Shown in pieces: positions 8,547 to 19,193 of a stretch of DNA of 64,000 nucleotides. Position 1 is the first letter of the stretch. Every line of letters begins with the position of its first letter. The position numbers and the translations under genes were made by a program. This DNA is from Paenibacillus sp. AN1007 (lineage in GTDB: Bacteria > Bacillota > Bacilli > Paenibacillales > Paenibacillaceae). Under the pieces are notes generated by a model. That model saw only the letters and a program-made list of their open reading frames with translations, did no database searches and had not been told where the DNA came from. The DNA lies in the NCBI RefSeq assembly GCF_040702995.1, contig NZ_CP159992.1:6043001-6107000 (forward strand), in the 5' to 3' direction.

Positions 8547-11500
8547 GCGGGGCGGTGCAGTTGTCGCAACGTCGGAACACAGCTTGGCCTTTGTCTTCTG
8601 CACAGTCTGGCATCTGGTATGCCCAACAGTTAAATCCGGACAATCCGATGTACAACACTGCCGAGTATGTGGTTATTGAGGGGCAGATCCATCCTGGACT
8701 TTTTGAGAAAAGTGTACGTCAGACCGTGATGGAAGCCGAATCACTCAATATGGTGTATGGCGAAAATGAGCAAGGCCCGTGGCAATCGCTGCGCGCCAAC
8801 ATGAATGATTGGACATTCCATGTCATGGATGTCCGTGATCAGGCTGATCCTCATGCGGCTGCGTTGGAATGGATGAAGCAGGACCTGAGACGACCTGTTA
8901 ATCTGGCGATTGGTCCACTCTTCACAGAGGCTTTGTTCCGGGTGAGTGAGGAACGGTATTACTGGTACCAGCGCATCCACCATATAGCCATTGATGGGTA
9001 TGGTGTATCCCTGATCACACGCAGGGTCGCCAGCTTGTACTCGGCAAACATCAAGGGAGAGGGTGGAGCACAGAATACAGCACAGGCACAAGGTACGACA
9101 GCATTTGGCCCGCTCACTTCTGTGCTCGAAGAAGATGATGCCTACTCAGGCTCTATCCATCAAGAAGAGGATCAACAGTTCTGGATTAACCGTTATGCAG
9201 ATGCACCGGATGTTGTGAGTCTTAGTCATCGAGCATCGCTGACTTCAACGGGGTTCCTGCGGAAATGTGCAGTGATTACACCATCACAGCGGGAGCAGAT
9301 GAAAGCAGCAGGGGAGAGGTTTGGTGCGACCTGGTCAGATATGTGTGTTGCGGCGACAGCCATCTATGTGCACCGGATGACAGGGTCAACCGATGTGATT
9401 CTGGCTTTGCCCGTCATGTGCCGTTTGGGTTCGGCGTCGCTGCGTGTCCCGGGCATGGTCATGAATGTGCTTCCACTGCGATTGACGGTACATTCGCAGA
9501 TGGGGCTGTCTGACTTGATCGGCCAGGTCGTAAGTGAGATTCGGGCTGTACGTAAGCACCAGCGATACCGTCATCAGAATCTGCGGCGGGATCTCAAGCT
9601 GCTGGGAGAGAACCAGCGTCTGTATGGACCGATGATTAATGTGATGCCCTTTCATCATGCATTAAATTTCGCAGGCGCGCGTGGCATGATTCATAATCTG
9701 TCCACGGGTCCTGTGGATGATCTGTCCATTCATATCGTGGATCAAGGGCATGGCCAAGGGATGAGTATTACTTTTGACGCCAACTCTTCCATCTACACGG
9801 AATCGGAATTGCGTATGCATCAGCTTCGCTATGAACAGCTTCTGGAATCCATGATTTCAGAAGGAGATGTAGACATAGCAATTGCACAACTGGATATTCT
9901 GCTTCCTGCCGAGCGCAAGCAAGTGCTGGAAGGATGGAACCAGACACATCATGTCGTCTCCGAATGGAACTCGGCAGCGTTATTTGAACAGCAGGTTAGG
10001 CGGACCCCTCATGCCACTGCGATCACATTCGAAGGAGAGACGTTGACCTATGCAGCGTTGAATGAACGTGCGAATCAGCTGGCACATGAACTGATACAGG
10101 TCTATGAGGCAGGACCGGAGCAGGTCATTGGCATTGCGATGCCTCGTTCATTGGAAGTGGTTATTGCGATCCTGGCTGTTCATAAGACGGGGGCCGCCTA
10201 TCTGCCGCTTGACCCTGATTATCCGGAAGATCGCCTGATCTACATGATCGAGGATGCCGAACCGGCTTGTGTAGTGACAGTGATGGACAACCTTGCTAAC
10301 ATTCCGCAGACGTCTGATATACCGATTCTCGCCATAGATCAGACAGATATTGTACAGGCACTATGCTGTCGGTCTGGAAGCAATCCGGAAGGTGATGATC
10401 TGCCGAGCAAAGCATCTCTGCTCAATCCTGCCTATCTAATCTATACTTCCGGTTCCACGGGCAAGCCCAAGGGTGTGGCTGTGACTCATCTGGGACTAGC
10501 CAATCTGCTGGAAGACATGAAGACGAGATTGCAGGTCGGTCCGCAGGACCGCTGGCTGTCGGTGACTACGATTGCTTTTGACATCTCCGTACTGGAAATC
10601 TTCCTGCCACTGACGACAGGGGCGAGACTGGATATCGCGCCAAAGGACACTATCCTTGATCCGGTCGCGCTGGCCGGGAAAATGCGAGAGCAGGAAACTA
10701 CGATCATGCAGGCTACGCCGACATTATGGAAGTCTCTGGTCCTGAGTCGGCCTGGAAGGTTCGACGGGCTAACGGTAATTACGGGCGGAGAAGCTCTGAC
10801 GGAGGAGTTAAAGCTGTCACTGGAAGGGCTGGGTTGCCAGGTCAATAACCAGTACGGGCCAACCGAAACGACAATCTATTCAACAGCTGCATCGTTGGGG
10901 ACGGGTCAATCAGGCAAGCCGAGTATTGGTGGTCCGGTGCGTAACACGCAACTTTATGTACTTGATCAGAGCATGCAGCCTGTGCCTCCGGGTGTAGCAG
11001 GAGAATTGTATATTGCAGGAGAGGGGCTTGCGCGGGGATATTTGGGCCGACCTGACCTGACCGCAGAACGCTTTGTCGCTAACCCTCATGGACAGCCGGG
11101 GAGTCGGATGTATCGCACAGGTGATCTTGCTCGATGGTTGCCGGATGGCTCCATTGATTATTTGGGCCGGGCAGATCATCAAATTAAGATCAGAGGGTTC
11201 CGCATTGAATTGGGAGAGATAGAGTCGATCATCGCAAATTATCCAGGCGTGGCACAGGTGACGGTGATCGCACGTGAAGACCAGCCGGGGAACCAGCGGT
11301 TAGCAGCTTATATCGTGGCTGAGGCCGGAGAATGTCAGACTGAAATCAATCTGTCTGATATCAGAGCATACGTAGCGGATGTATTACCGGATTATATGGT
11401 GCCCTCTGCCTTTATGCTGCTGCCTGAGATGCCGCTGACTCCAAACAAAAAAATTGATCGGAAACAGCTTCCTGTCCCATCCATGGCATCCAATATATCC

Positions 11501-14500
11501 GGAAGGGAGGCTCGTACACCGCAGGAAGAGATGTTATGCGGCCTGTTTGCTGAAATTTTGGGTGTAGCCAAGGTAAGTATTGATGATGATTTCTTCGAGC
11601 TGGGTGGGCATTCCCTGCTGGCTGGTCGAATTACAGCCCGGGTAAGGGAGGTATTTGGCGCAGAGCTGAACATCGGAACAGTGTTTGAATCACCGACAGT
11701 AGCAGGACTTGCGAGGAAACTGGATCAGGCAAATTCCGTCAGACCGGTGATTCAGCCAGTTTTGCGCGAGGGGGAGCTTCCGCTTTCCTTTGCCCAGCAA
11801 CGGTTATGGTTCCTCTATTGCCTGGAGGGGGCTAGTCCGACCTACAATATTCCATGGGTTGCCCGGTTGACAGGAAAGCTGAATGTGGGTGCTCTAAGAG
11901 ATGCTTTGCAGGATGTTGTTGAACGTCATGAGACGTTGCGCACATTGTATCCACCAGACCTGGGTGTGGCGAGCCAGTGTATTCTTCGTGCAGCCGAGGT
12001 GAACTTGAATATGAAATTCACCCGGACTTCGGCTGAGGAGCTTCCAGCAATGCTCTCGGAAGCGTCGCGTTACAGCTTCGAGCTTAGCTCAGAGCCGGGC
12101 ATACAAGCGGAATTGTTCCATTTGGATGCGGATGAACATGTGCTGCTGCTGCTTGTTCATCATATTGCAGGGGATGGCTGGTCCTTGTCACGGCTCATCC
12201 GGGATTTGTCTGAAGCGTATACGGCTCGTCTGAATGGGGCGGCACCCGATTGGGAGCCACTGCATATTCAGTATGCGGACTATGCGTTGTGGCAGCAACG
12301 GCTGCTGGGGGATGAGCAGCATAAGGACAGTCTGATCGCGAGGCAGTTTGAGTTCTGGACAGACCGACTCGCAGGCATACCGGAGCAAGTCACATTCCCG
12401 GCAGACTATGCCCGTCCAGTGGTGTCCAGCTACCGGGGGGGAGTTATACCTTTTACAGTCAGTCAAGCACTGCATGGGCAACTTATGGTTATTGCTCGGG
12501 AAAACAAGGCCAGTCTCTTCATGGTTCTTCATGCGGCGTTAACTGCATTGCTTACCGGAATGGGAGCAGGAACGGATATTACGATTGGCACGCCGATTGC
12601 CGGACGAAGTGACGATGTACTGGATGATGTTGTGGGCATGTTCATCAATACGCTGGTGCTGCGTACAGACGCTTCGGGTGACCCTACCTTCAGAGAGCTG
12701 CTTGCTCGCGTGCGCGAAGCTGACCTGGCTGCTTACGAGCATCAGGATGTACCCTTCGAACGGCTGGTAGAAGTATTGAACCCATCAAGATCTCGTGCCA
12801 AACATCCGCTCTTTCAGGTGATGCTGGTACTGCAAAATACGCCGGACATCTGTCTTGATCTGCCAGGCATTGAAGCAGATACTCATATCCGGAGTGTGGG
12901 TTCATCCAAATTTGACATGACGTTTGAACTGACAGAGAAACGGGATCAGAACGGACAACCAGCGGGAATAGATGGGCTGCTGGAGTACAGTACAGACCTC
13001 TATCGTGAATCGACTGCTGGTGAACTGGTGATTCGGCTGTTGCGGTTGCTTGAACAGGCCGTACAGCAGATGGATATCGGTATTGGCCGATTCGATCTGG
13101 TTACACCGACAGAGCATACTCAGCTTGAAAAGGAATGGACTGCTGTACCCGATCAGTCTCCACAATGGACGATAACCGAGCGTTTCGAAGTGCAGGCGGC
13201 CGCTCATGCAAGCTCGATAGCCCTCCACTGCGGAAATGACCGTATTACTTACAGGGAACTGAATGTACAGGCAAATCGACTTGCGAGACGATTGATCGCC
13301 GAGGGTGTAGGAGCGGAACAGATGGTGGCACTGGCCCTGCCCCGTTCCGTGGATATGGTCGTAGCCATTCTCGCTGTACTCAAAACAGGTGCCGCCTATC
13401 TGCCACTTGATCCGAACTATCCGGCAGACCGGTTAACACATATGCTGACGGACGCAGAGCCGAAAGTGATGATTACAAATACAGAGGTATATGCTTCACT
13501 GCCGCAGATAGATGACATTGAATGTATTAACATGGATGATCCAAATACGTTGCGGCAACTGGAATCTATGGATGAGAGGAATCCTGCAGACGATGAACGG
13601 AATGCACGGGTAACTCCGTTGAGCCCGGCATATATGATCTATACCTCGGGTTCAACTGGGAAACCGAAAGGTGTTGTGATTCCACACGCGAATGTCATCC
13701 GGTTATTGGATGCAACGCAGCACTGGTTCCATTTTAACGAGCATGATGTGTGGACGTTGTTCCATTCGTATGCTTTTGATTTCTCTGTCTGGGAGATCTG
13801 GGGGCCGCTGCTGCACGGTGGACGATTGGTTGTCGTTCCGCATGAGATTAGCCGATCGCCTGGAGCCTTTTTACAGCTGCTTGCGGAGGAACAAGTTACT
13901 GTTCTAAACCAGACACCATCTGCATTCTACCAGCTAATGCAGGCAGACAGGGAAAATCCGGCCTGGGGAGAGCAATTGGCGCTCCGCTATGTGATCTTTG
14001 GAGGGGAGGCGCTGGAGTTGGGGCGTTTGCACGACTGGTATGAACGTCATGCAGATCATGCTCCAAGGCTCATCAATATGTACGGTATTACTGAAACAAC
14101 AGTTCATGTCAGTTACAAGGAGCTGCACGCAGGCAGCTCGGCAGAGGGGGCAAGCAGTTGGATCGGATGTGCTATTCCAGACCTGCGCGTTTATGTGCTG
14201 GATGATCATCTGAGGCCTGTGCCGACTGGGGTAACCGGGGAGATGTATGTGGCGGGGGCGGGTCTGGCTCGCGGGTACTGGGGAAGGCCTGATCTAACGG
14301 CCGAGCGATTCGTTGCCGATCCATATGGTCCGCCAGGCACACGAATGTACCGTACAGGAGACTTGGCAAAACGGCTGCACGATGGTTCGCTTGATTATCT
14401 GGGACGAGCGGATCAGCAGGTGAAAATCCGCGGGTTCCGTATTGAGCTCGGCGAGATTGAGGCTGTACTGGCAAGACATTCAGGTGTGGCGCAGGCCGCC

Positions 14501-15799
14501 GTGGTCGTTCGTGAAGACCAGCCGGGGGATAAACGCCTTGTCGCTTACGTTGTTCCAGCACCGGATGGAGAAGCCGGACTGGAGACAGCAGCACTCCGAA
14601 GGCATGCAGCAGCAAGCCTTCCTGATTACATGGTACCTTCTGCGGTTGTGGTGATGAAGGTTCTGCCGCTTACGCCAAATGGCAAGCTGGATCGTAAAGC
14701 ATTACCTGCACCCGAGATACAACTGTCGGTCGATGGCCGAGCGCCACGTAACCCGCAGGAGCAAATTCTGTGTGATTTGTTTGCTGAAGTGTTAGGTTTG
14801 CGGAGTGTAAGCATAGATGACAGCTTTTTCGAATTGGGTGGCCATTCGCTGCTTGCTGTGCGCTTGATGAGTCGAATCCGTGAAGCCATGGGCATAGAGC
14901 CCGGCATAGGCATTTTGTTCGAAGCCGCGACGGTAGCTGGACTGGCCGAGCGATTGGAGATGGGAGAGTACTCCGGTGATAGCTCGTTGCAAGTGTTGTT
15001 GCCGCTTCGGACGCATGGGCAGCATCTGCCTGTATTCTGTGTTCATCCGGCAGGGGGTCTAAGTTGGTGTTATGCCGGATTAATGAAACATCTGGGCATG
15101 GAGTATCCGCTGTACGGTCTACAGGCAAGGGGCATTGCCGAGTATGAGGAACTCCCAATGACACTGGAAGAGATGACGGCAGATTATATCCATCATCTGC
15201 GTTCAGTACAGCCTGAGGGGCCATATCGTTTGCTTGGCTGGTCACTTGGGGGAAATGTTGCCCAGGCGATGGCTGTGCAGCTCCAGTCCGAAGGAGAAGA
15301 AGTAGAGTTTCTTGCCATGCTGGATGCCTATCCGAGTCATTATCTTCCCATTCGCGGAGAGCCTGATGAAGCAGAGGCATTGACGGCTCTGCTGGCACTT
15401 GGCGGCTACGATCCGGACAGCATTGGAGACGAGCCACTTAATATGGCCACAGCCATGCGAATACTTCGCAGCGAAGGCAGTGCACTGGCGAGCTTGAGCG
15501 AAGAGACGATCCGTAAGCTGCGGAGAACCTATGAAAATTCTGTTCGCATCCTGGGGGCTTATACCCCATCCCGATTCGAAGGGGATTTGATTTTCTTCCG
15601 CTCCACCATTATTCCTGACTGGTTTGATCCGATCGAACCGGAAATGTGGAATGCGTTTATTGGAGGACATCTGGAGCGTCATGATATTGCCTGTCGTCAC
15701 AAAGACCTTTGTCAGCCTGGGCCATTGGAAGAAATCTGCCGTACCCTTGCCGCGAAGCTGGAGATGCTGAACAAAAAGCGTACTATTCAACATAAATAG
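8543..15799 (+). CDS. dhbF: Dimodular siderophore nonribosomal peptide synthetase
   Basis: A 2418-residue synthetase with order C-A-T-C-A-T-TE. Landmarks are HHIAIDG at 146-152, [10 protein letters not shown] at 635, carrier Ser 1024, HHIAGDG at 1206, second [10 protein letters not shown] at 1701, carrier Ser 2102, and thioesterase GWSLGG with Ser 2234 and a likely catalytic His 2376. It couples DHB to an amino acid and then Thr, and the thioesterase trimerises and cyclises the product. By my alignment the module 2 pocket reads DFWNIGMVHK, the threonine code. Module 1 reads DILQIGQIYK, which differs from the DhbF glycine code DILQLGLIWK at three positions, so Gly or Ala are both possible. Start TTG 8543 overlaps the dhbB stop. 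It needs MbtH (next gene) and an Sfp-type transferase (at 20.5 kb). Confidence 0.95.
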   Translation: MSGAVQLSQRRNTAWPLSSAQSGIWYAQQLNPDNPMYNTAEYVVIEGQIHPGLFEKSVRQTVMEAESLNMVYGENEQGPWQSLRANMNDWTFHVMDVRDQADPHAAALEWMKQDLRRPVNLAIGPLFTEALFRVSEERYYWYQRIHHIAIDGYGVSLITRRVASLYSANIKGEGGAQNTAQAQGTTAFGPLTSVLEEDDAYSGSIHQEEDQQFWINRYADAPDVVSLSHRASLTSTGFLRKCAVITPSQREQMKAAGERFGATWSDMCVAATAIYVHRMTGSTDVILALPVMCRLGSASLRVPGMVMNVLPLRLTVHSQMGLSDLIGQVVSEIRAVRKHQRYRHQNLRRDLKLLGENQRLYGPMINVMPFHHALNFAGARGMIHNLSTGPVDDLSIHIVDQGHGQGMSITFDANSSIYTESELRMHQLRYEQLLESMISEGDVDIAIAQLDILLPAERKQVLEGWNQTHHVVSEWNSAALFEQQVRRTPHATAITFEGETLTYAALNERANQLAHELIQVYEAGPEQVIGIAMPRSLEVVIAILAVHKTGAAYLPLDPDYPEDRLIYMIEDAEPACVVTVMDNLANIPQTSDIPILAIDQTDIVQALCCRSGSNPEGDDLPSKASLLNPAYLIYTSGSTGKPKGVAVTHLGLANLLEDMKTRLQVGPQDRWLSVTTIAFDISVLEIFLPLTTGARLDIAPKDTILDPVALAGKMREQETTIMQATPTLWKSLVLSRPGRFDGLTVITGGEALTEELKLSLEGLGCQVNNQYGPTETTIYSTAASLGTGQSGKPSIGGPVRNTQLYVLDQSMQPVPPGVAGELYIAGEGLARGYLGRPDLTAERFVANPHGQPGSRMYRTGDLARWLPDGSIDYLGRADHQIKIRGFRIELGEIESIIANYPGVAQVTVIAREDQPGNQRLAAYIVAEAGECQTEINLSDIRAYVADVLPDYMVPSAFMLLPEMPLTPNKKIDRKQLPVPSMASNISGREARTPQEEMLCGLFAEILGVAKVSIDDDFFELGGHSLLAGRITARVREVFGAELNIGTVFESPTVAGLARKLDQANSVRPVIQPVLREGELPLSFAQQRLWFLYCLEGASPTYNIPWVARLTGKLNVGALRDALQDVVERHETLRTLYPPDLGVASQCILRAAEVNLNMKFTRTSAEELPAMLSEASRYSFELSSEPGIQAELFHLDADEHVLLLLVHHIAGDGWSLSRLIRDLSEAYTARLNGAAPDWEPLHIQYADYALWQQRLLGDEQHKDSLIARQFEFWTDRLAGIPEQVTFPADYARPVVSSYRGGVIPFTVSQALHGQLMVIARENKASLFMVLHAALTALLTGMGAGTDITIGTPIAGRSDDVLDDVVGMFINTLVLRTDASGDPTFRELLARVREADLAAYEHQDVPFERLVEVLNPSRSRAKHPLFQVMLVLQNTPDICLDLPGIEADTHIRSVGSSKFDMTFELTEKRDQNGQPAGIDGLLEYSTDLYRESTAGELVIRLLRLLEQAVQQMDIGIGRFDLVTPTEHTQLEKEWTAVPDQSPQWTITERFEVQAAAHASSIALHCGNDRITYRELNVQANRLARRLIAEGVGAEQMVALALPRSVDMVVAILAVLKTGAAYLPLDPNYPADRLTHMLTDAEPKVMITNTEVYASLPQIDDIECINMDDPNTLRQLESMDERNPADDERNARVTPLSPAYMIYTSGSTGKPKGVVIPHANVIRLLDATQHWFHFNEHDVWTLFHSYAFDFSVWEIWGPLLHGGRLVVVPHEISRSPGAFLQLLAEEQVTVLNQTPSAFYQLMQADRENPAWGEQLALRYVIFGGEALELGRLHDWYERHADHAPRLINMYGITETTVHVSYKELHAGSSAEGASSWIGCAIPDLRVYVLDDHLRPVPTGVTGEMYVAGAGLARGYWGRPDLTAERFVADPYGPPGTRMYRTGDLAKRLHDGSLDYLGRADQQVKIRGFRIELGEIEAVLARHSGVAQAAVVVREDQPGDKRLVAYVVPAPDGEAGLETAALRRHAAASLPDYMVPSAVVVMKVLPLTPNGKLDRKALPAPEIQLSVDGRAPRNPQEQILCDLFAEVLGLRSVSIDDSFFELGGHSLLAVRLMSRIREAMGIEPGIGILFEAATVAGLAERLEMGEYSGDSSLQVLLPLRTHGQHLPVFCVHPAGGLSWCYAGLMKHLGMEYPLYGLQARGIAEYEELPMTLEEMTADYIHHLRSVQPEGPYRLLGWSLGGNVAQAMAVQLQSEGEEVEFLAMLDAYPSHYLPIRGEPDEAEALTALLALGGYDPDSIGDEPLNMATAMRILRSEGSALASLSEETIRKLRRTYENSVRILGAYTPSRFEGDLIFFRSTIIPDWFDPIEPEMWNAFIGGHLERHDIACRHKDLCQPGPLEEICRTLAAKLEMLNKKRTIQHK

Positions 15800-15811
15800 G
15801 AGGATAAACGG

Positions 15812-16048
15812 ATGAGCAATCCTTTTGACTATGAAGACAGCAGTTATCTGGTGTTAAAGAATAAAGAAGGGCAGTATTCGCTTTGGCCCGCACCCATTGA
15901 GGTTCCGAAAGGCTGGACCCAGATGCTGGGGAAGGCCAAGCGCCGTGTATGTCTGGATTACATTGCGGAGCAATGGACTGATATGAGACCACTTTGTCTA
16001 TGTGACGAAACGGGAATACTGGAGTCATTTCATGAGACTGGCGGATGA
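15812..16048 (+). CDS. MbtH-like protein
   Basis: A 78-residue partner that binds and stabilises NRPS adenylation domains. It carries the family's conserved tryptophans and signature: YLVLKNKEGQYSLWP, then GW, then C-x-x-YI-x-E-x-WTDMRPL. It follows dhbF by 12 bases with AGGAGG as ribosome binding site, and its stop overlaps the start of the MFS gene (ATGA). Confidence 0.95.
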   Translation: MSNPFDYEDSSYLVLKNKEGQYSLWPAPIEVPKGWTQMLGKAKRRVCLDYIAEQWTDMRPLCLCDETGILESFHETGG

Positions 16049-17526
16049 ATTTCCTGTCAGGTTCGAAGAAAATTGTAGGCACGGTCTATGTTCTCGCCAT
16101 GTTTATCGTTGCAATGGATGCAACTGTACTGAATGTGGCCCTGCGAACGATCAGTGAGGAACTGGGTGTTCCTCCGGCGGCAGCAGGTACGTTAAATGTG
16201 GGGTATCTGGTCAGCCTGGCTGTATTTCTGCCTGTGGCGGGATGGCTAGGAGATCGATGGGGGACAAAACGGGTCTTCCTGTCGGCGCTGGCACTGTTTA
16301 CGTTATCTTCTGCATTGTGCGCTACAGCTGATCAACTGGAGACACTGACACTTTTTCGTATTTTGCAGGGTGCGGGGGGAGGTCTGCTTACGCCTGTAGG
16401 CATGGCGATGTTATTCCGAGCCTTTCCTCCGCAGGAACGGGCCAGAGTATCTCGTATGCTGGTGCTGCCCATTGCCCTTGCTCCTGCGCTTGGGCCGATT
16501 GTGAGCGGATTAATTGTGGATCAGCTATCGTGGCGCTGGATTTTCTATGTTAATCTGCCTGTAGGTATTCCAGCCGTGATCTTTGGCGTGCTGTACCTGA
16601 AGGAGCATAGAGAACAGGGAGCTGGTCAACTGGACCTGCCGGGATGGTTGTTATCTGCGCCGGGACTCGCACTGACGATGTATGCGCTAAGTCAGGGACC
16701 GCTCCGGGGATGGACATCCCCACTTATTATGGGGGCGGGTCTTACAGGAATGCTGCTTCTTACACTGCTCGTTAGGGTGGAGCTGCGCGCGAAACAGCCG
16801 TTGCTTGATCTGCATCTGCTGCAGCAACGACTTTTTCGCTACACAGGTCTGGTATCTGTATGTGGGGCGGCAGGGTTGCTGGGCATGTTATATGTGTTTC
16901 CGTTGATGTATCAACATGTGTTGCAAGCCTCTGCACTGGAAACAGGGCTAACCACATTTCCGGAAGCGATCGGATTAATGATCGCTTCACAGCTTGTTCC
17001 ATGGACCTACCCACGTTTGGGCCCACGCAAGCTCATATCGATGGGATTGATCTGTACGGCGATCATTTTTATTACCCTTAGTCAGATTACAGTGGATACG
17101 AATCCATGGTTCATCCGGTTCTTATTATTCGGAGTGGGCATTTTCCTGGGACAGACGGTAGGGGCGGTACAGATTGCGGCCTTCGCTCAGATTCCTCCTG
17201 CTGCTATGGGACGGGCTTCGACCTGGTTCACGGTGCAAAATCGTCTGGGTTCCGCAATCGGCATGGCCATACTCTCTGCTGTTTTGGCGGTTGCAGGTAC
17301 AACCACGGTGACTGCGACAGGTACACTGGAGCCGAATATGATAGCATACCGTCTGGCTTTGCTAGGAGCAGCTGCATTTCTGTTCATCGGGCTGTGGTTC
17401 GCTCTGATGATTCGCGATGCGGACGCAGCGGCTACGATTCGGAAGAAACCGATTGGAGGGACAACGCCTATGGCGAAGAGTTCCTCTGCATTAGGATCAG
17501 GATCAGTCGCAAAGCAACAAGATTGA
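16045..17526 (+). CDS. MFS drug/siderophore exporter, DHA2 (EmrB/QacA) type
   Basis: A 493-residue, probably 14-segment proton antiporter. It shows the DHA2 motif AMDATVLNVAL in the first segment and motif A (GWLGDRWGTKR) in the loop between segments 2 and 3. Last gene of the siderophore operon, it overlaps the MbtH stop by four bases, so it most likely exports the finished siderophore, as YmfD is thought to do for bacillibactin. Substrate is inferred from position alone. The C-terminal 25 residues are Ser/Gly-rich and probably disordered. Confidence 0.85.
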   Translation: MNFLSGSKKIVGTVYVLAMFIVAMDATVLNVALRTISEELGVPPAAAGTLNVGYLVSLAVFLPVAGWLGDRWGTKRVFLSALALFTLSSALCATADQLETLTLFRILQGAGGGLLTPVGMAMLFRAFPPQERARVSRMLVLPIALAPALGPIVSGLIVDQLSWRWIFYVNLPVGIPAVIFGVLYLKEHREQGAGQLDLPGWLLSAPGLALTMYALSQGPLRGWTSPLIMGAGLTGMLLLTLLVRVELRAKQPLLDLHLLQQRLFRYTGLVSVCGAAGLLGMLYVFPLMYQHVLQASALETGLTTFPEAIGLMIASQLVPWTYPRLGPRKLISMGLICTAIIFITLSQITVDTNPWFIRFLLFGVGIFLGQTVGAVQIAAFAQIPPAAMGRASTWFTVQNRLGSAIGMAILSAVLAVAGTTTVTATGTLEPNMIAYRLALLGAAAFLFIGLWFALMIRDADAAATIRKKPIGGTTPMAKSSSALGSGSVAKQQD

Positions 17527-17636
17527 TGTAAACTCGTAAATGCAGCAGCAACAGCTAAATTAAATCAATCATGCAGACAATCAGGTTTCACAGACAAAGG
17601 AGCGGATCACCGGGAAGGTCTATCACCGGATTAAAC

Positions 17637-17788
17637 TGTACCCCTTGTAAAGGATAATTTAAAAAAGGTTAGGCGATTTCAAGCTGCTGTCTGTATCGTA
17701 CAGGCGGCAGCTTGTTTAAGTTCCATTGACCTCGATAATGATTGTAATAACTCTTGAGTCGTAAAGTGTTTTTTGGACATTCGCTTGA
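17637..17788 (-). mobile_element. IS3-family insertion sequence remnant (transposase C-terminus)
   Basis: Read on the minus strand, 17788-17669 encodes about 39 residues that look like the end of an IS3-family OrfB transposase (SYYNHYRGQWNLNKLPPVRY, then RQQLEIA and a stop). Just after the stop is a short AT stretch and then a likely terminal repeat beginning TGTACCCCTTGTAAAGG on the plus strand at 17637. A stop codon at 17792-17794 and the lack of anything further upstream show only a fragment survives. It lies between the siderophore operon and the HxlR regulon. Confidence 0.7.
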
Positions 17789-17812
17789 CCGCTAGTTTTT
17801 ATTCAATGTACA

Positions 17813-17857
17813 CAAAAAAACCTACAAGATGACTTTTTTAAGTGTCCATCTTGTAGG
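17813..17857 (-). terminator. Terminator of the quinone-reductase gene
   Basis: CCTACAAGATGAC at 17821-17833 pairs with GTCCATCTTGTAGG at 17844-17857. On the minus strand the stem is followed by seven T residues (17814-17820), so it can end transcription of the reductase gene read from 18501. Confidence 0.65.
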
Positions 17858-17946
17858 GGCTATTTTATAGACCTGAGCAGCCCTCTTTGAGTTGTTCGGC
17901 TTGCTGGGTGGTTATTACCGTGGAGAAAGCTGGACTAAAAAGGACA

Positions 17947-18501
17947 TCAAGAGCCGAATTGTTGAACTTCGGTTTGCTCCGCAGGAGCGTTTATATATAG
18001 GAGATACTGTGATCGGCTATGCTCCAACTGCTCATCGGTTACATGGGATACATCATGAAGTGAATATGGAGGTAGGTAATCTGCGCCAACATAACGTGCC
18101 AGTGCCTCCAGAGGCCGTAACAGCTCTTCAATTGTGAAGCGGTTGGTTCCGGCTGACTGATATGATTCAGCTGTACCAAAAGTCGATACGGCTGCGCCTA
18201 TCTGTTTTCCTTGCAGCTTGCCTCCGTCAGGCCCATAGGCAAATCCAGGCTGAAGCACGGTATCAAACCACTGCTTCAGAAGTGGCGGGCTGCTATACCA
18301 ATACATTGGGAATTGGAAGATGATGCGTTCATGCTGCTCCAGCAGCAACTGTTCATGTCTTTCATGGATCGTTCCTGTGGGATACTGACGGTATAAGTCG
18401 TGCACGGTAATATGATCATGCTGCTGTAATTCTTGTACCCAAGCCTGATTGATCCGTGATGAGGCCAGATCGGGATGAGCCGCAATAATCAACGTTTTCA
18501 T
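17947..18501 (-). CDS. NAD(P)H:quinone oxidoreductase, flavodoxin-like fold
   Basis: A 184-residue flavoprotein of the NQO/MdaB/YwrO type, which reduces quinones by two electrons. The N-terminus MKTLIIAAHPDLASSRINQAW is the FMN/FAD phosphate-binding start typical of the family. FQFPMYWYSSPPLLKQWFDTV and GKQIGAAVSTFG are its flavin-contact motifs. Two copies of the HxlR operator-like repeat lie just upstream (18556-18611), so it is probably induced by electrophiles or quinones through the HxlR protein of the next gene. A terminator separates it from that gene. Confidence 0.85.
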   Translation of the reverse strand: MKTLIIAAHPDLASSRINQAWVQELQQHDHITVHDLYRQYPTGTIHERHEQLLLEQHERIIFQFPMYWYSSPPLLKQWFDTVLQPGFAYGPDGGKLQGKQIGAAVSTFGTAESYQSAGTNRFTIEELLRPLEALARYVGADYLPPYSLHDVSHVTDEQLEHSRSQYLLYINAPAEQTEVQQFGS

Positions 18502-18555
18502 AGTTATCTCTCCATTCTGCGGAAGGTGTGTTTTGCCCTTACATCATAGTCAATT

Positions 18556-18611
18556 TACTTTATAAAAGTAAGTACTCACTTTTTAGTTCAATACTTACAA
18601 AGTAGTAAGTA
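18556..18611. promoter_or_regulatory. Two HxlR-type operators before the quinone reductase
   Basis: Site one is TACTTTATAAAAGTAAGTA (18556-18574) and site two TACTTACAAAGTAGTAAGTA (18592-18611). Both are inverted repeats with TACTTA/TAAGTA half-sites 7-8 bases apart. A third copy precedes the divergent MFS gene at 19128-19146. The shared pattern around an HxlR gene suggests that regulator's binding site. Confidence 0.6.
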
Positions 18612-18616
18612 AGCTG

Positions 18617-18661
18617 AAAAAGGCAGCCCCGCATGTTCATCATGCACAAGGCTGCCTTTTT
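18617..18661. terminator. Bidirectional terminator after the HxlR gene
   Basis: AAAAAGGCAGCC pairs with GGCTGCCTTTTT across a short loop. T-runs occur in both directions. On the minus strand it lies 33 bases past the HxlR stop, so the HxlR gene and the quinone reductase are separate transcripts. Confidence 0.8.
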
Positions 18662-18693
18662 GGATGTACGCTTACGGAGAGACTAGGGAGGGT

Positions 18694-19080
18694 CTAGCTA
18701 TCCGCCGATAAAGGAACGGAGATTTGAACAGGGGACTCCTGAGGGAGCTCTGTTGCGAACTGACTGCCCCACTGCTGTAATAGACGGATGGCTGGCGTTA
18801 ATTGTTCACCCAGCTCCGTTAAAGCATATTCTACTTTGGGCGGCACGACAGGATAGACCTTGCGGTTAATAATTCCTGCCTGTTCGAGCTCACGAAGTTG
18901 TTCAGCAAGCATCTTGTGGTTAATCCCGTCAATGAGCTTCTTCAATTCCCCGTATCGCTTTGTGCCATCCATTAATTTGCATATAATTGTTGTTTTCCAT
19001 TTTCCAGAGAAGAGAGAGACTGAAAGCTCGATTGGACACTGATACTGCTTGCCATTGAATTCATATTGAACAGCAGACAT
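18694..19080 (-). CDS. HxlR-family transcriptional regulator
   Basis: A 128-residue winged-helix regulator. CPIELSVSLFSGKWKTTIICKL, AEQLRELEQAGIINRKVYP and VPPKVEYALTELG are the standard HxlR signatures, and a Cys at the start of that helix is where YodB-like members sense quinones. It sits between a quinone reductase and a divergent MFS pump, all three near copies of one inverted repeat, so it probably represses both neighbours. The inducer is inferred. Confidence 0.85.
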   Translation of the reverse strand: MSAVQYEFNGKQYQCPIELSVSLFSGKWKTTIICKLMDGTKRYGELKKLIDGINHKMLAEQLRELEQAGIINRKVYPVVPPKVEYALTELGEQLTPAIRLLQQWGSQFATELPQESPVQISVPLSADS

Positions 19081-19127
19081 TCTCTAACGACACTTCCCTT
19101 CCGGTAAGTTTTGCACGAAAAAGTGTG

Positions 19128-19146
19128 TACTTATCTTTTGTAAGTA
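19128..19146. promoter_or_regulatory. HxlR-type operator before the MFS pump
   Basis: TACTTATCTTTTGTAAGTA has the same half-sites and 7-base spacer as the pair before the quinone reductase. It lies 47 bases before the MFS start and 47 bases upstream of the HxlR start on the other strand, so it could control both. Confidence 0.6.
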
Positions 19147-19193
19147 TATTTTGTATGATTAGCGTTGTAAATAGGGATTATGGAGGTGGAAAG

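Noticed and set aside
14670-15437. 255-codon open frame on the minus strand inside dhbF
   Set aside because: It lies wholly within the second carrier and thioesterase domains and its product is Pro/His/Ser-rich without family features, as expected for a shadow frame.
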